NCBI GenBank assembly: GCA_964035545.1
Contig: OZ037773.1
Location: 877,751 to 941,750 of the forward strand
Length of the DNA: 64,000 nt
Direction of reading: 5' to 3'
Source: Bugula neritina
Lineage: Eukaryota; Bryozoa; Gymnolaemata; Cheilostomatida; Bugulidae
Each line of letters starts with the position of its first letter. Within the stretch, counting starts at the first letter, position 1. Shown here one piece after another: positions 10,594 to 22,012 of the stretch. Under the pieces are notes generated by a model. That model saw nothing but the letters and a program-made list of their open reading frames with translations. It did no database searches and was not told the origin of the DNA. The position numbers and the translations under genes are program-made.

Positions 10594-10859
10594 CTGAAAG
10601 AGTAGCAGTGTTAAAGATTATACACTGAGGTACCGTCGGCGTGTACAGCCTGACAGGTACTCTGTTCAGTTCCACTCGTGAGATTCAGGCTAATGAATAG
10701 TTGATCGAGAACACACTCGCTATGGCAGATTATTTAAAATCTAAGTCGACGTGTGTTCCCACCACTGTGTTTCATTATCGAATCTCCAGCTCGCTAACTG
10801 GCGTAGCTAGAGCTGACTGATGTAGTCTAGTTCCCGTACCAACAACATAACTAACTCAC
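10594..10859 (-). other. E1 ORF3 intron (predicted, 266 nt)
   Basis: It begins GTGAGT after the micro-exon and ends CTCTTTCAG, with TTTAAC as a branch-point candidate just upstream. Removal joins phase-1 ends in frame. E7 has the same two splice sites, with a mobile element inserted between them. Confidence 0.7.
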
Positions 10860-10884
10860 CCTTCGATCCAGAATAGTAAGACAT
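10860..10884 (-). CDS. E1 ORF3 micro-exon (25 nt, eight codons)
   Basis: ATG opens a 25-nt exon coding MSYYSGSK and ending one base into the ninth codon, at AAGG followed by GTGAGT. The length and phase equal those of the ORF3 first exon in E2, E4, E5 and E6, although the sequence differs. In E7 the ATG has become ATA. Prediction rests on splice-site quality and cross-lineage conservation; there is no transcript evidence. Confidence 0.65.
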
Positions 10885-10904
10885 TTTGGAATGAGAGCGG
10901 TAAA

Positions 10905-11423
10905 TGATTAATGTTTAGTGGCACGTCTACACTTCCAAGGACGGAAATGGCCTTTCCTGCCTCGCCAAGTCTTTCTGAGGAGTCATGGGGGTGTTTCCGG
11001 CCAGGACGACAGTCTCCGCTTGCCAAGACCTTCTCGCGTAATGCGTCTGCCGCCCCGCTTCACCAGGGAAACGGCTATGCTTCTTGGTTTGGCAGATTTC
11101 GCACTGTCTCACTCTGCGCCGGATGTCCCGCTCCATGTTGGGCCAGTACCACCGGAGTTGTAGCTTGGTGACCACCCCCTGGACTCTTGCGTGAGTCTGC
11201 TGGTGGGTGTCCCGTATCAACTCCCGGCGGATGGGCAGACGATCCTCTCCCTCGCTGGTTGTCTGCTGTTGGCGGCCAAAGTCATGGTCAGCAGACCATC
11301 TGGCCCGATCCACAGGGAGTTCCAACGTTGACAGTACAGCCGTAACTCGGCGCATCCCTGTCTCAGTTGTCTACCACTGGGTCGTCGCCCTTCCTGTTTC
11401 GCTCGGTACACGTCGGCTACCAC
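10905..11423 (-). pseudogene. E1 integrase zinc-domain remnant
   Basis: Two overlapping frames (11423-11217 and 11355-10927) carry the pre-integrase linker (VADVYRAKQEGRRPS) and the N-terminal zinc domain: histidines in THQQTHA and the CEIC cysteine pair about 30 residues later. Right after the SWQAETVVLAG segment the sequence jumps to a late Pol-tail stretch (LARQERPFPSLE), so the D,D,E core is absent. E7 has the same junction. A one-base shift separates the two frames. It cannot integrate DNA. Confidence 0.82.
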
Positions 11424-12180
11424 CCCAGGAAGGCTTTCCTGGAGTTTCGGCAGCTCCCTAACGTTACCAGCTCATACAGGTTTGGCGCGGAGGCTCTGGA
11501 CGGCCTCCGGGGGCATGTCAGCCCTCTGTTGGAGTTGGCCCGGATTCCGTGTTGGCAACGGGGATCGCGGGGGAACTCTGCTCTTCTTCTTCGGGTCCAA
11601 CCTCCTCGTGGGCTGCCGGGTAGGGGCGGTCTAAGCCGCCCGTGGTACCTCACACCGGGCCGCTCTATTCAGGCGGGCGTCATGGTCTGTGTGGCGGGGC
11701 GCCTCACTGTACCTGTGTAGCAACTTGGCCATGACATGGCGCTTTCCGTTGCCCGTATAGCCACGCGTCCCTGGAGGATGGGAGGCGTGGGTTGGGACGG
11801 TCCTCCGCCCTTGAGACGGGCTCTGCTGAGGACCTTCCGTCGTAGCTCCCAACGACGGCCCAATGGCTTCCTCCTGGACAGGATGGAAGCGGCCCAGCAT
11901 GGACCTGGGTGGTAGGTCTACCGTCTCTGAGGAGGAGTTGACGCACTGCACTGAGATCTCTCCTTGTCCCGTAAGCTGGCTTAAAGCTGTGGGCAAGTTG
12001 GATTCTCGAGTGCGTACTTTTGACAAATCCCAACCTAGAGGTCTGGCCACCGTCTACTTTGCAGCGGACGGTAGCCCAGGAGTGGCTTGGTATCGTACAG
12101 CTCCGTACTACCTGCACTCCTCCCGCTAGAGGACGACCAAACTTATCGACACAGGCGAGCTCCCTGTTTCCCATGATCAT
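11424..12180 (-). pseudogene. E1 post-protease segment joined to RNase H-integrase linker
   Basis: From 12180 the frame follows the segment after the protease (ELACVDKFGRPLAGGVQ) and reaches the short stretch before reverse transcriptase at about 11640. It then jumps to the linker that lies after RNase H in the other elements. Roughly 350 residues covering reverse transcriptase and RNase H are missing. Several frame changes are present. The deletion defines E1 as non-autonomous. Confidence 0.75.
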
Positions 12181-12216
12181 CGCAGATTTACTGAAATCGA
12201 TGCGACATCCGTGTCG

Positions 12217-12543
12217 TTATAAGAATGGCATCCCGAGGATAGTATCCTCGTTGAGCTGTCCGACGATACACGTCTCCTGGATGGTCTGGTTACGGACGCA
12301 ACCAGTCAGCTCAATAATGCCATAAAAGGGAATGCACGACCCGTCTGCCAGGGTGCCATGATCCCCCTCATACGGTGCCAGCCCGTCCCTGACCTTAGCG
12401 CTGCGGGTGTCAAAGAACTGACGGCTAAGGAGGTTGGCGGTGCAGCCCGGGTCCAGAAGGAAGTTGGCAGGCTTGCCAGCTAGCTTTTCTGGCAGGAAGT
12501 AGCTACTCCCGTGTGGCTGCATCTGTGTGTGCCGTGGTTGCAC
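12217..12543 (-). pseudogene. E1 retropepsin-type protease
   Basis: The frame contains SSYFLPEKLAGKPANFLLD, LADGSCIPFYGIIEL and ILGMPFL, the pattern of the aspartic protease in the other elements. The active site reads D-P-G where E2, E4, E5 and E6 read D-S-G and E3 D-T-G. The proline probably abolishes activity. In intact elements the protease matures the Gag and Gag-Pol polyproteins. The same frame runs from the region just after gag. Confidence 0.85.
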
Positions 12544-12805
12544 CTCCCTCGCTGTGGGTCGAGGGGTCCACGGTTGGCGATGACTGTTGACCAGCTGCCA
12601 AGGTTGAAGCAGTACGCCTTGCGGCGCCTGTACCGTTTCCCTCGCAGGCTCTAGGTCGACCGTCCGTCGGATCCGTGTCGGAGTGGCATAGAGGACCCAG
12701 GTGGCGAGTGGCTCGAACAGCCTACTTGCCGTGGGGGTCGCAACTTCGCAGCATCTTCGCGTGGCGCCCAGCGGGGCGGCCGACGCGTTGTCCTCCCTGG
12801 GTGAT

Positions 12806-13753
12806 TTACCGGCGGCCCGCAGGAGGTGGGAACATCTGCGGGCCGTGGTAGTTTAACCCTTGTTGGAGCTGAGGACAGTTCTTCTGGAAATGTCCCGACC
12901 TTCCGCATCCCCAGCAGAAGTTGTGCCCCGTGCCTGGTGATTGTGCCTGCGGCCCGCAAGGCTCACGGGCAGTATATAACTGGCTTGGAGGAGCTAATGT
13001 GGCGACCAGTTTGGCTAGCATGTCAGTCATCTGCGCGACTTTCGATGCTACCGTCATCTGGGTCACATTAGCTACCGCGGAGGGTTCTGCATTTGGTTCA
13101 GTATGAGCAATAGTGTGCTCCGTGGCCACCTGGCGGGAGGCCACGCGGTTGCGGTGCATGTGAGTTGCCAAGAGGTAGGCTTCTCCCACCGCGAGTGCAT
13201 CCTCGACCGTGGCGACTCCCCTCACTTGGAACTGATGGTGGAGCCCCAAGTCGTTGATGGACTGCACGAAGGCATCATAAGTATACCTCTCACGGTTCGC
13301 TTGAGGCAGATCGCGGAACGGGATCTGCGCCAGTGTCATCACCATGGTAGCGTGCTCCTGCAGTGGCGTGTGAGGATCACGCCGCAGCCTTTGTAGGCGG
13401 GCCTGCGCATCTATGGCGGAGATACCAAAACGGGCCCGCAGAGAAGTGAAGATCTCGTCTATGTCAGGTCCCACTCCGTATGGCTTAGCCTTGTTCATCA
13501 GCGCCATCCTAAGTTTGAGCAACGCCACCCTTGGTGGCCACCGTGCAACTTCCATCACATCTTGGAATTCCTGGATAAATTGCTCTACGGCTTCCTCGCC
13601 TGTGAAGGTGGGCGCCTTCAGCCGGTATCTGTCCTCACCGGGCTCTCTAGGAAATCTCACTTCTTCTCACACTACTGGTTCCACAGGTGTATCAACATTA
13701 TCTTCCTCACCTTCATTCAGTGGAATGGGTACCTCCGTACCGTCTTCTGCCAT
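12806..13753 (-). pseudogene. E1 Gag with CCHC zinc knuckle
   Basis: The start codon at 13753 lies 17 bp past the primer site. A TGA at 13669-13667 interrupts the N-terminus; after it 284 codons are open. The capsid-like part contains RYRLKAPTFTGEEAVEQFI, shared with all the Gags here, and a later SINDLGLHHQ segment. Near the C-terminus there is a zinc knuckle, CWGCGRSGHFQKNC (C-x2-C-x4-H-x4-C), which in retroelements binds genomic RNA. The E4, E5 and E6 Gags lack this knuckle. The family is clear; the copy is broken by the stop. Confidence 0.88.
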
Positions 13754-13769
13754 GACTGTTATACGCTAG

Positions 13770-13787
13770 ATCCCACCGCTGCCACCA
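13770..13787 (-). promoter_or_regulatory. E1 primer binding site, tRNA-Leu
   Basis: The minus strand reads TGGTGGCAGCGGTGGGAT one base after the 5' LTR. This is the complement of the 3' end of a tRNA-Leu including CCA. Confidence 0.9.
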
Positions 13788-13788
13788 C

Positions 13789-14141
13789 TGTAGTAATTCA
13801 TGCAATTACTGTGTGTGAGTTTTCTACTTGCGCATTTAGTTGGCTATTCTACTAGCAATTACTAGGGTAGCTGTTGAGTAATTACGTTTATTATCCACAA
13901 TACAATACAAAACAAACATTAAATCAAATTACACTATAACATCAGTCACTACGAACACATGTTTCTACTTCAAGCCCTCGCTTACAACAATTACGTGATC
14001 ATTGCTAATTGCCCAGGAACTGTCACATGAGTCGGAAGCATATCTTCCGGTTCTGCTGATTGGTTACTACATAGGGGCCTTAGTATTCCCAGAACAGAGA
14101 GAGGACGATTCTCATATTAGTACATTGCTTGACTCACTACA
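13789..14141 (-). repeat. E1 5' LTR
   Basis: 353 bp, TG...CA on the minus strand. It would carry the promoter and processing signals. It is closely similar to the 3' LTR at 9218-9553, with a short indel near 13973-13990. Confidence 0.93.
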
Positions 14142-16359
14142 ATATACACATAGTAGATTCCGATTGGATGACATAGATTCCAGCGGTGTCATCCATAGTT
14201 ACTAATAGGGCATCACATAGACATGCAGCAAGGGTTTGCGGAGTTGTCGTCCTTGATGTTAGTTTCAACATAATCTATAGTTATGTTTAGCAGGGGTTAC
14301 TGGGAAGCATACTTCTTCTAACCATTGCAATATCTGTCTCTGGCAAAAACAATTGTTAATTTAGCAGGGTTATGGATTTCATTGAATAAATTTGTTGAGG
14401 TTTTTTTTAATTTTACCTTTTTCGAATAATAGTGTTCAAAGTTTTATTTTGAGTAAAGGCAATGAGCATTGAGTTTTTTATTAGTACAATAAGTAGCCGT
14501 CTGTAAAGGTATTGTGGTGGTTCTTAGTAACATTGTTGTGGTAGTAGAAAGAAAACCTTTGAGGTTCAAGAAATGGAAAGAAGCAGAAGTCCAGCCTGCT
14601 ATGCATGAAGAAGTGCAGAGGCTGATAACTGCAGGTGAATTTATTCAAGAATAGTTTACAAACAGTTGCCTCACCTAAAATATCATTGAAATGAAAAGAG
14701 ATAATCATCAACTTCATACTTTTAGTAAGACGAATGCATAAAATTATTGCCATTTCAAAGAGATTTGCGCTTGAATCATTCTGTGCATGTGTGTATATTT
14801 ATGTGGTGTACTGGTTAGCACTTGCTTGGGAAATGGGGGTCTTGGGTTCCAACCCTAGCGAGGGTGGAGAGTGGGTTTCAAAAATTTTGTAACTTTTCTA
14901 CATCTTGTTAATAAACTGGTTTATCTGCATACAATTTATAACTTATAGTTTGATTTTTCTTCTTCTTCAATTATCCAACTTGTATTTGTTTTGTTTACTG
15001 TTACTTTTTGTTGGGTTATGATGAACTTTTTTATTCTTCCTCAGATGTATTGTTCTGTATAAATAACTTAGTTTTGTTTTGATAAAAAAGCTCAACAACA
15101 GTTTTATGAACTATATATGTATTAGTACCAAACACACTTACTGCATTAACTTCTAACAACTATTAATCTGTTTATGTAATTGTACAAATTAATTATTATT
15201 ATTATTTTATTGACAGCAATTTTACTTGCTGTGATTTTTGCTAATTTTCAGTATGCTATATTGTTCAGAAGAACCCTCAAATATTCAACGCACTCCTTAG
15301 ATATTGTTGGAAACCATGTTTAATATGGATTTCAGTGATCAATTGTATGATTTCAACTTTAAGTTTGGGAGGTACGTTTCATGAGTTTCAAATAAAAGTA
15401 TCTGCATCAAGGTATGCATAACTGTTACCAATTTATTGATCATTTTTTTGGTACAGAGTGTAAAATGATATTGTAGTCATTTTGAACAAAACATGAAATG
15501 AAACAGGAAAAAAACATGAAGCAAAACACAATTTTAAAAAACAAATAGTTTCAATAGCGAAATAATCTACAGAGTAAAAGATTTGAATTCCAAATGCATT
15601 TCATAGTATACAGAAATTTGGCAGTCAAGAGAGAGAACGTCAACACCCAATATCTATTTTGTTTCTTCAGTGAAAATGAGGGAGGTTTTATCAACAGCTA
15701 ATGTATCTGCAAACACACAGTGAAACTCTCATCTCATTCTTTTGGGGTCTCCTGTATTCTCATTATTTAGGAGTTTGTTTTCTGCAAATGACAATAATGT
15801 TATTTTAAACTAACGTAACACACAGACCAATCAGAAACAATTGCTTAATGATACATTTTGTGCACAGGCTCCATAAAAAATTGGCCAAGAGAAATAGTTG
15901 CATTGAATAAAACTCCAACTATAAGTTAATGCAAACCACAAATAATCCGGAAGGGCATTCATTCACTTAATGAGCAGTCATGGAAACGCAGTGTAGAGTT
16001 GAGCTGGTTGAAAAGTTTGAAGCCTAATGTTACATGGTTACATTTGAATGGAGCCAACTGTACCAGTGAGAACAATACTGTTAAAAAGTTGATAAACGCA
16101 AATTTAATTAACTAAAGATCATGATAATTTTAGTAAATAATTTGACTGTTTAATCAATTGGTTTAATATCAAATCAATTACAAACATTGCACATAAAAAT
16201 AGAAGTGACTGAATTGAAAAGTTGCTGTCAAAAGTGGAGGAATACTTATAAAGAAGTTCAGTAGATATTAATAATCAGGATACTGAAATGGGATCAAAGA
16301 GGCAATAAAATCTTGACAATCCGAAACTGAATGGGACAATATAGGTTGGATTAAGGCCA
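14142..16359. other. Gene-poor AT-rich interval
   Basis: Apart from a tRNA-like segment near 14800, I recognise no coding exon or mobile element. Open frames are short and have no domain match I can name. Confidence 0.5.
14800..14872 (+). repeat. tRNA-derived segment, possible SINE head
   Basis: An A-box-like GTGTACTGGTTAGCAC is followed about 30 bp later by a B-box-like GGGTTCCAACCC at 14844-14855. Spacing fits a pol III internal promoter. The anticodon stem pairs poorly, so a tRNA-derived SINE or tRNA pseudogene is more likely than a working tRNA. No second copy was noticed in the window. Confidence 0.45.
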
Positions 16360-16639
16360 GGCGTCCGTACGGACCCAGCGGTACGCCCCCCACCAGTAGC
16401 AAACACCTCGTCGGACCAGCCAGCCAGGCTGACCGCGAGAACCTTTTTCACTGCCTCTCACTAACCGCTTCGGTCCGCTACCAGAAATGGAGCTGACCAG
16501 CGAGGCCCCTACGGGCATCGAAGGGGATCAACCCCCCCTCCGCAGGAAACTTTCACCGGCCCCGCAAACCACGGAACTAACGGGCACAGCCCCGTTCGGC
16601 CGAGACCGAGCACGCTGGGGGAATACGGGTACAACCTCA

Positions 16640-17422
16640 CGGAGATAGCTACTTCTTACCAGGGAAGGTGGCTGGCAAAGCTGTCACCTTTCTGCTAGAC
16701 TCCGGGTGTAACACTAATCTCCTCAGCCGTCGGGTCTTTGACACCCTCCCCTCTAGGGAAAGGGGAGCCTTATTTCCTTATACCGGGGAACCAGGCACCC
16801 TAGCTGACGGGTCGCGGATTCCATCCTAAGGTATTATAGAGCTGACTGGGCGCGTCCGCGACCAGGCTATCCAGGAAACCTTCGTCATCAGCCAACTCGA
16901 GGAGGATGCTACACTAGGGATGCCGTTCTTGAAGAGACACGGTTGCCGCATTGACTTAAGCAAGTCAGACATGCTGATGGCCGGCAAGGAACTCACTTGT
17001 GTCGACAAGTTCGGTCGTCCCCTAGTGGGAGGCGTGCAGGTAGTACGAAACTGTACAATACCGGGCCGCTCCCGGGCTACCATCCACTGTAGAGCGAACA
17101 ATAGCCAACTCTCGAGGTTACGGGTTGTCGAAGGTGCGCACACGAATATCCAACTCGCCAGCAGTCTCAACCGACTGACTGATCGAGAAGAAATCTTGGT
17201 GCAGTGTGTCAACCCCTTCTCCGAAGTGGTACAATTACCGTCAGGATCCATGCTGGGCCGGTTCTACTTCATCCAGGAGAAGGATATAGGGCCGTCGCTG
17301 GGAGCAGCGACGGAAGGTCCCCAACAGAGCCCGTCAGTTAGGCGGGGACCGTCCCACAACACGTCCAAGAGCTATATCAGACAGCGTGTGACGGCTGCGC
17401 GAGCAACGGAGAGCGCCAAGCT
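16640..17422 (+). pseudogene. E2 protease and linker
   Basis: The frame encodes SYFLPGKVAGKAVTFLLDSG, with an intact D-S-G active site, and later LGMPFLKRH. A TAA at about 16828 replaces the tyrosine codon of the IPFYGII motif. The frame resumes from 16920 through ELTCVDKFGRPLVGG and then shifts near 17340 before entering reverse transcriptase. Family assignment is firm; the copy cannot make a continuous protein. Confidence 0.85.
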
Positions 17423-18710
17423 ATGGCCCAGTTGCTACGTGAATATAGCGACGTGTTCAGCAGTGGGGACCATGACGTAGGCCTAACGACGGCCGTCCGT
17501 CATGAGATACCGCTGGCTGCCGGGACTGCCCCTATCCGACAGCCCACTCGGAGATTGGGACCTGAGAAGGAAAAGGAGGTCAGCCAACAAGTCCGGGATC
17601 TTTTGGACCGCGACCTCATAGAGCCAGCACATAGTGCGTGGAGCTCGCCGGTCGTCCTGGTCAGAAAGAAAGACGGCAGTTGGCGGTTCTGTGTGGATTA
17701 TCGCAAACTAAATAGCGTGACCATACAGGACGTCTACCCCTTACCCAGGATCGACGAATCTCTGAACGCCTTAGCCGGCAGCAAGTACTTCAGTACGCTA
17801 GACTTGCTGAGCGGTTACCGGCAGGTCCCCCTCAGTCCCGACGCCCAGGAGAAGGCGGCGTTCATCACACGGGACGGCTTCTGAAAGTGGAAAGTCCTCT
17901 CCTTTATACTGACTTCCGCCCCCGCCACGTTCCAGAGCCTCATGGAACAGGTCCTCAGTGGACTCCACTGGAAAACACTGCTGGTATACCTCGATGACGT
18001 CATCGTGATCTTCCCAGACTTCCAGACACACATCAGTCGTCTGCGGGAGGTCTTCGAATGACTCAGAGGTGCCAACCTGAAGCTCAAACCCTCTAAGTGC
18101 GCTCGACGGATCCGAAAAGGTACGAGCTATAGAAGATTGGGTCACCCCCCAGGATTTGACCGGACTTCGGGCACTCCTCGGGTTGGTGGGGTATTACCGG
18201 CAATACATACCAGATTTTGCTGGGGGTAGCGCAGCCATTAAATCGGCTCACCGCAAAGGGGGTGACCTGGCAGTGGACTTCCGTCGAACAGAGGACGTTC
18301 GACTGCCTCAAGGGCCGCCTACTAGAGGCCCCATCTTAGCCTACCCAGACCCTGCCCTGGAGTACATCCTGGATACTGACGCCAGTGACCAAAACGTCGG
18401 CGCTGTGCTGTCCCAGGTGCAGGAGGGCCGCGAAGTAGTCGTGGCCTACTACAGCAAGTCTCTCTCACCCACCGAACGAAATCACTGCACTACACGAAAA
18501 GAACTGCTGGCAGTAATCAAGTCGGTGAAGCACTTCAGACCTTATCTGTACGGCAGAAAGTTCCGGCTGCGGACCAACCATGCCTCCTTGATTTGGTTGT
18601 GCAAGAGAGCAGAACCGTCCAGCCAGGTCGCCAGGTGGCTCGAGGTCCTGGCCGTGTTCTCTTACCGGATCGAACATCGGCCCGGTAAGAAACACGGCAA
18701 TGCCGACTGA
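17423..18710 (+). pseudogene. E2 reverse transcriptase and RNase H
   Basis: The polymerase part contains [33 protein letters not shown] and the catalytic YLDD (LLVYLDDVIVI). Stops are at 17882 and 18060. The palm-thumb segment KLKPSKCA runs into a deletion, then shifted frames, then LRALLGLVGYYRQYIPDF. RNase H follows with EYILDTDASDQNVGAVLSQ and KELLAVIKSVKHFRPYLYG. In intact relatives these domains copy element RNA into DNA and degrade the RNA strand. The frame ends at a TGA at 18708. Confidence 0.88.
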
Positions 18711-20859
18711 CTGAGCCGGCGACCGGACGAAGGGTGTAAACAGTGCCTCAACATTGAGAAGAGGGACGGGGGTCCCCCAAAATCTGAGTTGAGAGCACTG
18801 AACCACCCTGGAATGGAGTATGACTGGGACCAGGGTCAACTACAACAGAAGGCCGATACGCCTCCGGAGACTATCCAGAGTCTCCGCGCCAATCCTGTCT
18901 TGACTGGCAACGTCAGAGAGCTACAAAAAGTCCAGGAAGACCTCCCAGGGGTAGTAACCAATGTGTATCGGGCCAAGAAGGAGGGGCGACGACCCAGCGA
19001 AGAACAACTGCGGCAGGGATGCGCCGAGTAACGGCTGTACTGCCAACGTTGGGACTCCCTGCGGATCGGGCCGGATGGTCTGCAGACCATGACAGTAGCC
19101 GCCTACAACAGCCAATAAGGGAGAGAGAGGATGGTCTGCCTAGCCGCCATTCGCCTGGAGTTAGTATGGGACACCCACAAACAGGCTCAAGCAGGGGTCA
19201 AAAGGGTGCTCGCCAGAATACAGCTCCGGTGGTACTGGCCCGGCATGTGGCGTGACGTACGGCTCAGAGTCAAGCAGTGCGAAATCTGCAAGGCCAGCAA
19301 GCATGGCCGTCTCCCTGGCGAAGCGGGACGGCGTAGGCTATATGCTGGAAGGCCATGGCAAGTGGTAGCTGTTGACCTGGTTGGACCCATACCCCTCACC
19401 CCCAGAGGAAACAGTTGAATCCTAGTATTAACCGACCACTTTACCAGGTGGGCCAACGCTCTGGCTATTCCAGATGCGTCCGCCCGGACGGTGGCCAGGG
19501 TGCTAGACCAAAATGTATTCTGCTACCTCGGACTACTAGAGCAGATACATTCGGACCAGGGGGCTCAATTCCAGTCTCAACTGTTGAGTGACCTCTGCCG
19601 CCTTTGGGGAGTAAACCAAAGCAGAACCACTCCATACCATCCTCAGGGCAATGGGGTGGTAGAACGCAACAACCGCATGTTGGGCGACACACTCCGCAGT
19701 CTGCTCCTCGGCCGGGGTCAGGAGGAATGGGATACGGTACTACCGCAAAATATGCAGGCCTACCGTAGTACATCACATACCAGTACGGGGGAGACCCCTA
19801 ACCCCCGGATGCTTGGTCGAGAGACGCGAGTGCCCGACCACCTCGCATACCACACCCCCGAACAAGACTATACCATCCACGAGTATGCCAGCAAATTGAT
19901 AGAGGACCTGAGGGCCGCACACAAAATACTGCGAGCAAAGCAGTGGCAGGTACGGCAAGAGGACTTTCAGGAACCACCCCTCTATCAAATTGGGGACTAG
20001 ATGTGGATGGTCAACTACCGTAGGCGTCGAGGACATGCGGCTAAGCTCCAGCCTAAGTTCGTGGGATACTACGTGGTAGTTGAGGCGATACCCAATCATA
20101 CATACAAGTTGGAGCGTTCTGGACGGGTCTCTGTCCAGAATGAAGCCCGCTTGAAATCGTATTGGTCTAGCCCAGGAGCAGCAGGAGAAGCCCCCCCCAT
20201 TGTTGGAGCCCAGGAGGCAGACAGCAACGCGCGGGCGGCAACGGCATGGACCAGAATACGAAGTGGTTGTGCCGCGGGAAGAGGACTTGGTAAGGCAGGA
20301 AAGGCCACTTTCATCAACGGAAGTGCGCCCACCGCCCCCAATACCAAGTCTACCCCCACCACTTCCGAATCCGCATCCGGAAGTGCAAAACCCCCCCGTG
20401 GAAGGGGCTCCATCCGGAGACAATGTCGAGGAAGAAAATACCATCACCAACGACGGGCCAGAAACACCACAGGTGGAGCAAAATAGCCCACTAGTGAGTA
20501 CACCGCCCCGGCCAACAACCACACCATCCTCCCCAGCTAGTACGTCACCTCCCCTGGAATGGGGACAGCGTACTAGACAACCCTCAGCATACTTGAAAGC
20601 CTTCGTTTGTGACCGCGTTACAAACGGCAGTTACGAAAGTCTAGCTGGGCACTGTACGGAAAGACTGGCAGCAAAACGTGGGAGTTGTGAAGACCACGGG
20701 AATACTAACTTTTGCGAAGGCGGAGTAGTAGACAAAACTACTACGCTCGAGGCAAATAGTTCCAGCCGTGCGCAGCAAACACGCTGCCCAGCCTTTTCCT
20801 ACGCTGACATCGCCAAGGGCAGACGTATCCAAATCCAATCCACTAACATTCAAGCTTGA
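18711..20859 (+). pseudogene. E2 integrase and Pol C-terminal tail
   Basis: Pieces in several frames carry the zinc domain (DTHKQAQAG, then CEIC), the core (AVDLVGPIPLTP; IHSDQGAQFQSQLL; GNGVVERNN, giving D, D and E), and the SH3-like end (LQPKFVGYYVVVE, where relatives have GPY). Stops include TGA in the SWIL motif at 19415 and TAG in place of the tryptophan in GDW. The proline-rich tail ends with RTRQPSAYLKAFVCDR, a CEDHGNTNFCEGG segment and SYADIAKGR. This tail is conserved in the other lineages and its function is unknown. Confidence 0.85.
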
Positions 20860-20868
20860 ACGCTGAGT

Positions 20869-20893
20869 ATGATTTCAAATGCCGGGTTCCTAG
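20869..20893 (+). CDS. E2 ORF3 micro-exon (25 nt)
   Basis: ATG codes MISNAGFL and stops one base into codon nine, at CTAG followed by GTGAGC. It lies 9 bp after the pol stop. Position, length and phase match E4, E5 and E6. Confidence 0.6.
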
Positions 20894-20946
20894 GTGAGCT
20901 TGCTCTGACCTAACATTCTCACTCATGGAATCAGGTCTAACATCAG
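20894..20946 (+). other. E2 ORF3 mini-intron (predicted, 53 nt)
   Basis: GTGAGC...CTAACATCAG. The branch-like CTAAC and the AG align with the E5 and E6 introns. An in-frame ATG (MES) inside it gives an alternative unspliced start for ORF3. Confidence 0.6.
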
Positions 20947-22012
20947 TTAGTTCTAATTTAATCGTCCTGATTGAATCACAACTACTGGAGACTGAGTCTT
21001 ACGTGAAAGACGACGAGAACATAACAATGGCCGACGATCTACTAGATCTCGAGCTTGACACTATGTCTCTCAATCAGTCTACACGCCACGACACAGTCCT
21101 TCGAGTGCCGTCTAAAAAGATGTATGACTCTCAGACTAGGAACAGTTGGTTGTCATCAGAATTATGCTGTAAAGATCACACTCGATCTAACAATAATTCT
21201 GCTCTTTTAGATACCACTCGCTCTTCTCTCTCTCAGGACATGCCGCCATCAGAGATGGCTTGGGATGAGGAATCTACCCCCGTCCTGCTGCCGGAAGTAC
21301 TCCTAACTCAATCATGCTGGATTACCAAGGATACCGAGGCACTCATTCAGGAGAATAAAGGCAATGACCAATGCACCACCTGCCGTCTGTGTCAGCTTCA
21401 TTTCACCACACCTCGCAGACTCCGAGTCCACATCCCCCAACATTATGTCACCACCTTTTGTCCCTGTGGTGAATACAGTTACCACAGGGACTACATCCTC
21501 TGTCATCAGCGGACCATGGGATGCCATGTTGAACATCTCTACGAAGTCGACAAACCCTCTTTTCCTCATTTCCTCGATCTCATCCGGCCAATTATCTCAG
21601 ACCCGACTCGCTATGAACGGCTGCGCCAAGAGTTCCCCGCACCCCGTATCATTACACAAGGACCTTGCCCCAAGCCCCCGGAGTTCAAGACATCCCGAAC
21701 GCCCCGTCCATCACCCCCGCTCACACAGTTCCCTGTCCCAACTCCATACCCAGAGTCGTGCTACAACGCATAAAAGTGCTCCAACGATGGCGTCACTCCC
21801 CTCCCGTTTCCCCACGACCCTCATGTAAACGACGCTGGCCATCTTCATCCCCCAGTCGCCACTCTGCCCCCGCCCGGAACCTGAAGGAAACAGAAGACCG
21901 AATACATGAATTGGAGAGAGAAGTCCAAAGGTTGGCGCCTAGGATATCTGCCACCGCCTCCGAACTCCGGGCTCTCAGCGACTCTGTGGCCCGACTGAAG
22001 AGGAGTGCCTAA
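20947..22012 (+). pseudogene. E2 ORF3, main exon: finger and coiled-coil protein
   Basis: The N-terminus is acidic and contains ADDLLDLELDTMSL. Finger 1 is CRLC, 12 residues, then H-x3-H. Finger 2 is CPC, 12 residues, then H-x5-C. A VDKPSFPHFLDLIRPI segment follows, then a proline-rich linker. A frameshift near 21770 leads into the C-terminal coiled coil (NLKETEDRIHELEREVQRL, then SVARLKRSA), which ends at 22012. No membrane segment or signal peptide is seen, so this is not an envelope gene. Nucleic-acid binding and self-association are inferred. Confidence 0.82.

Larger units (their letters stand above)
9218..14141 (-). mobile_element. E1: internally deleted Ty3/gypsy element
   Basis: Two LTRs of 336 and 353 bp bound the element. 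ATAT flanks it on both sides (9214-9217 and 14142-14145), a 4-bp target duplication. On the minus strand the order is 5' LTR, tRNA-Leu primer site, gag, protease, a deletion removing reverse transcriptase and RNase H, an integrase zinc domain, a deletion removing the integrase core, a spliced ORF3, hairpin and polypurine tract, and 3' LTR. It is a sister of E7, with which it shares the integrase deletion. It cannot encode its own polymerase or integrase. Confidence 0.9.

Noticed and set aside
14800-14872. Functional tRNA gene
   Set aside because: A- and B-box-like motifs exist, but the anticodon stem and acceptor stem do not pair well.
17880-20000. Programmed G-to-A editing of E2 and E4
   Set aside because: Several stops replace tryptophan codons (TGG to TGA or TAG), but tryptophan is the commonest one-transition route to a stop, so no special editing can be claimed by eye.
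19773-20522. 249-codon minus-strand frame inside E2
   Set aside because: Antisense of the proline-rich Pol tail; the glycine/serine-rich product is a composition artefact.
20925-22012. ORF3 as a retroviral-type envelope gene
   Set aside because: It is in the envelope position, but no signal peptide, glycosylation-rich ectodomain, cleavage site or membrane helix is visible in any copy; zinc-finger spacing is clear instead.
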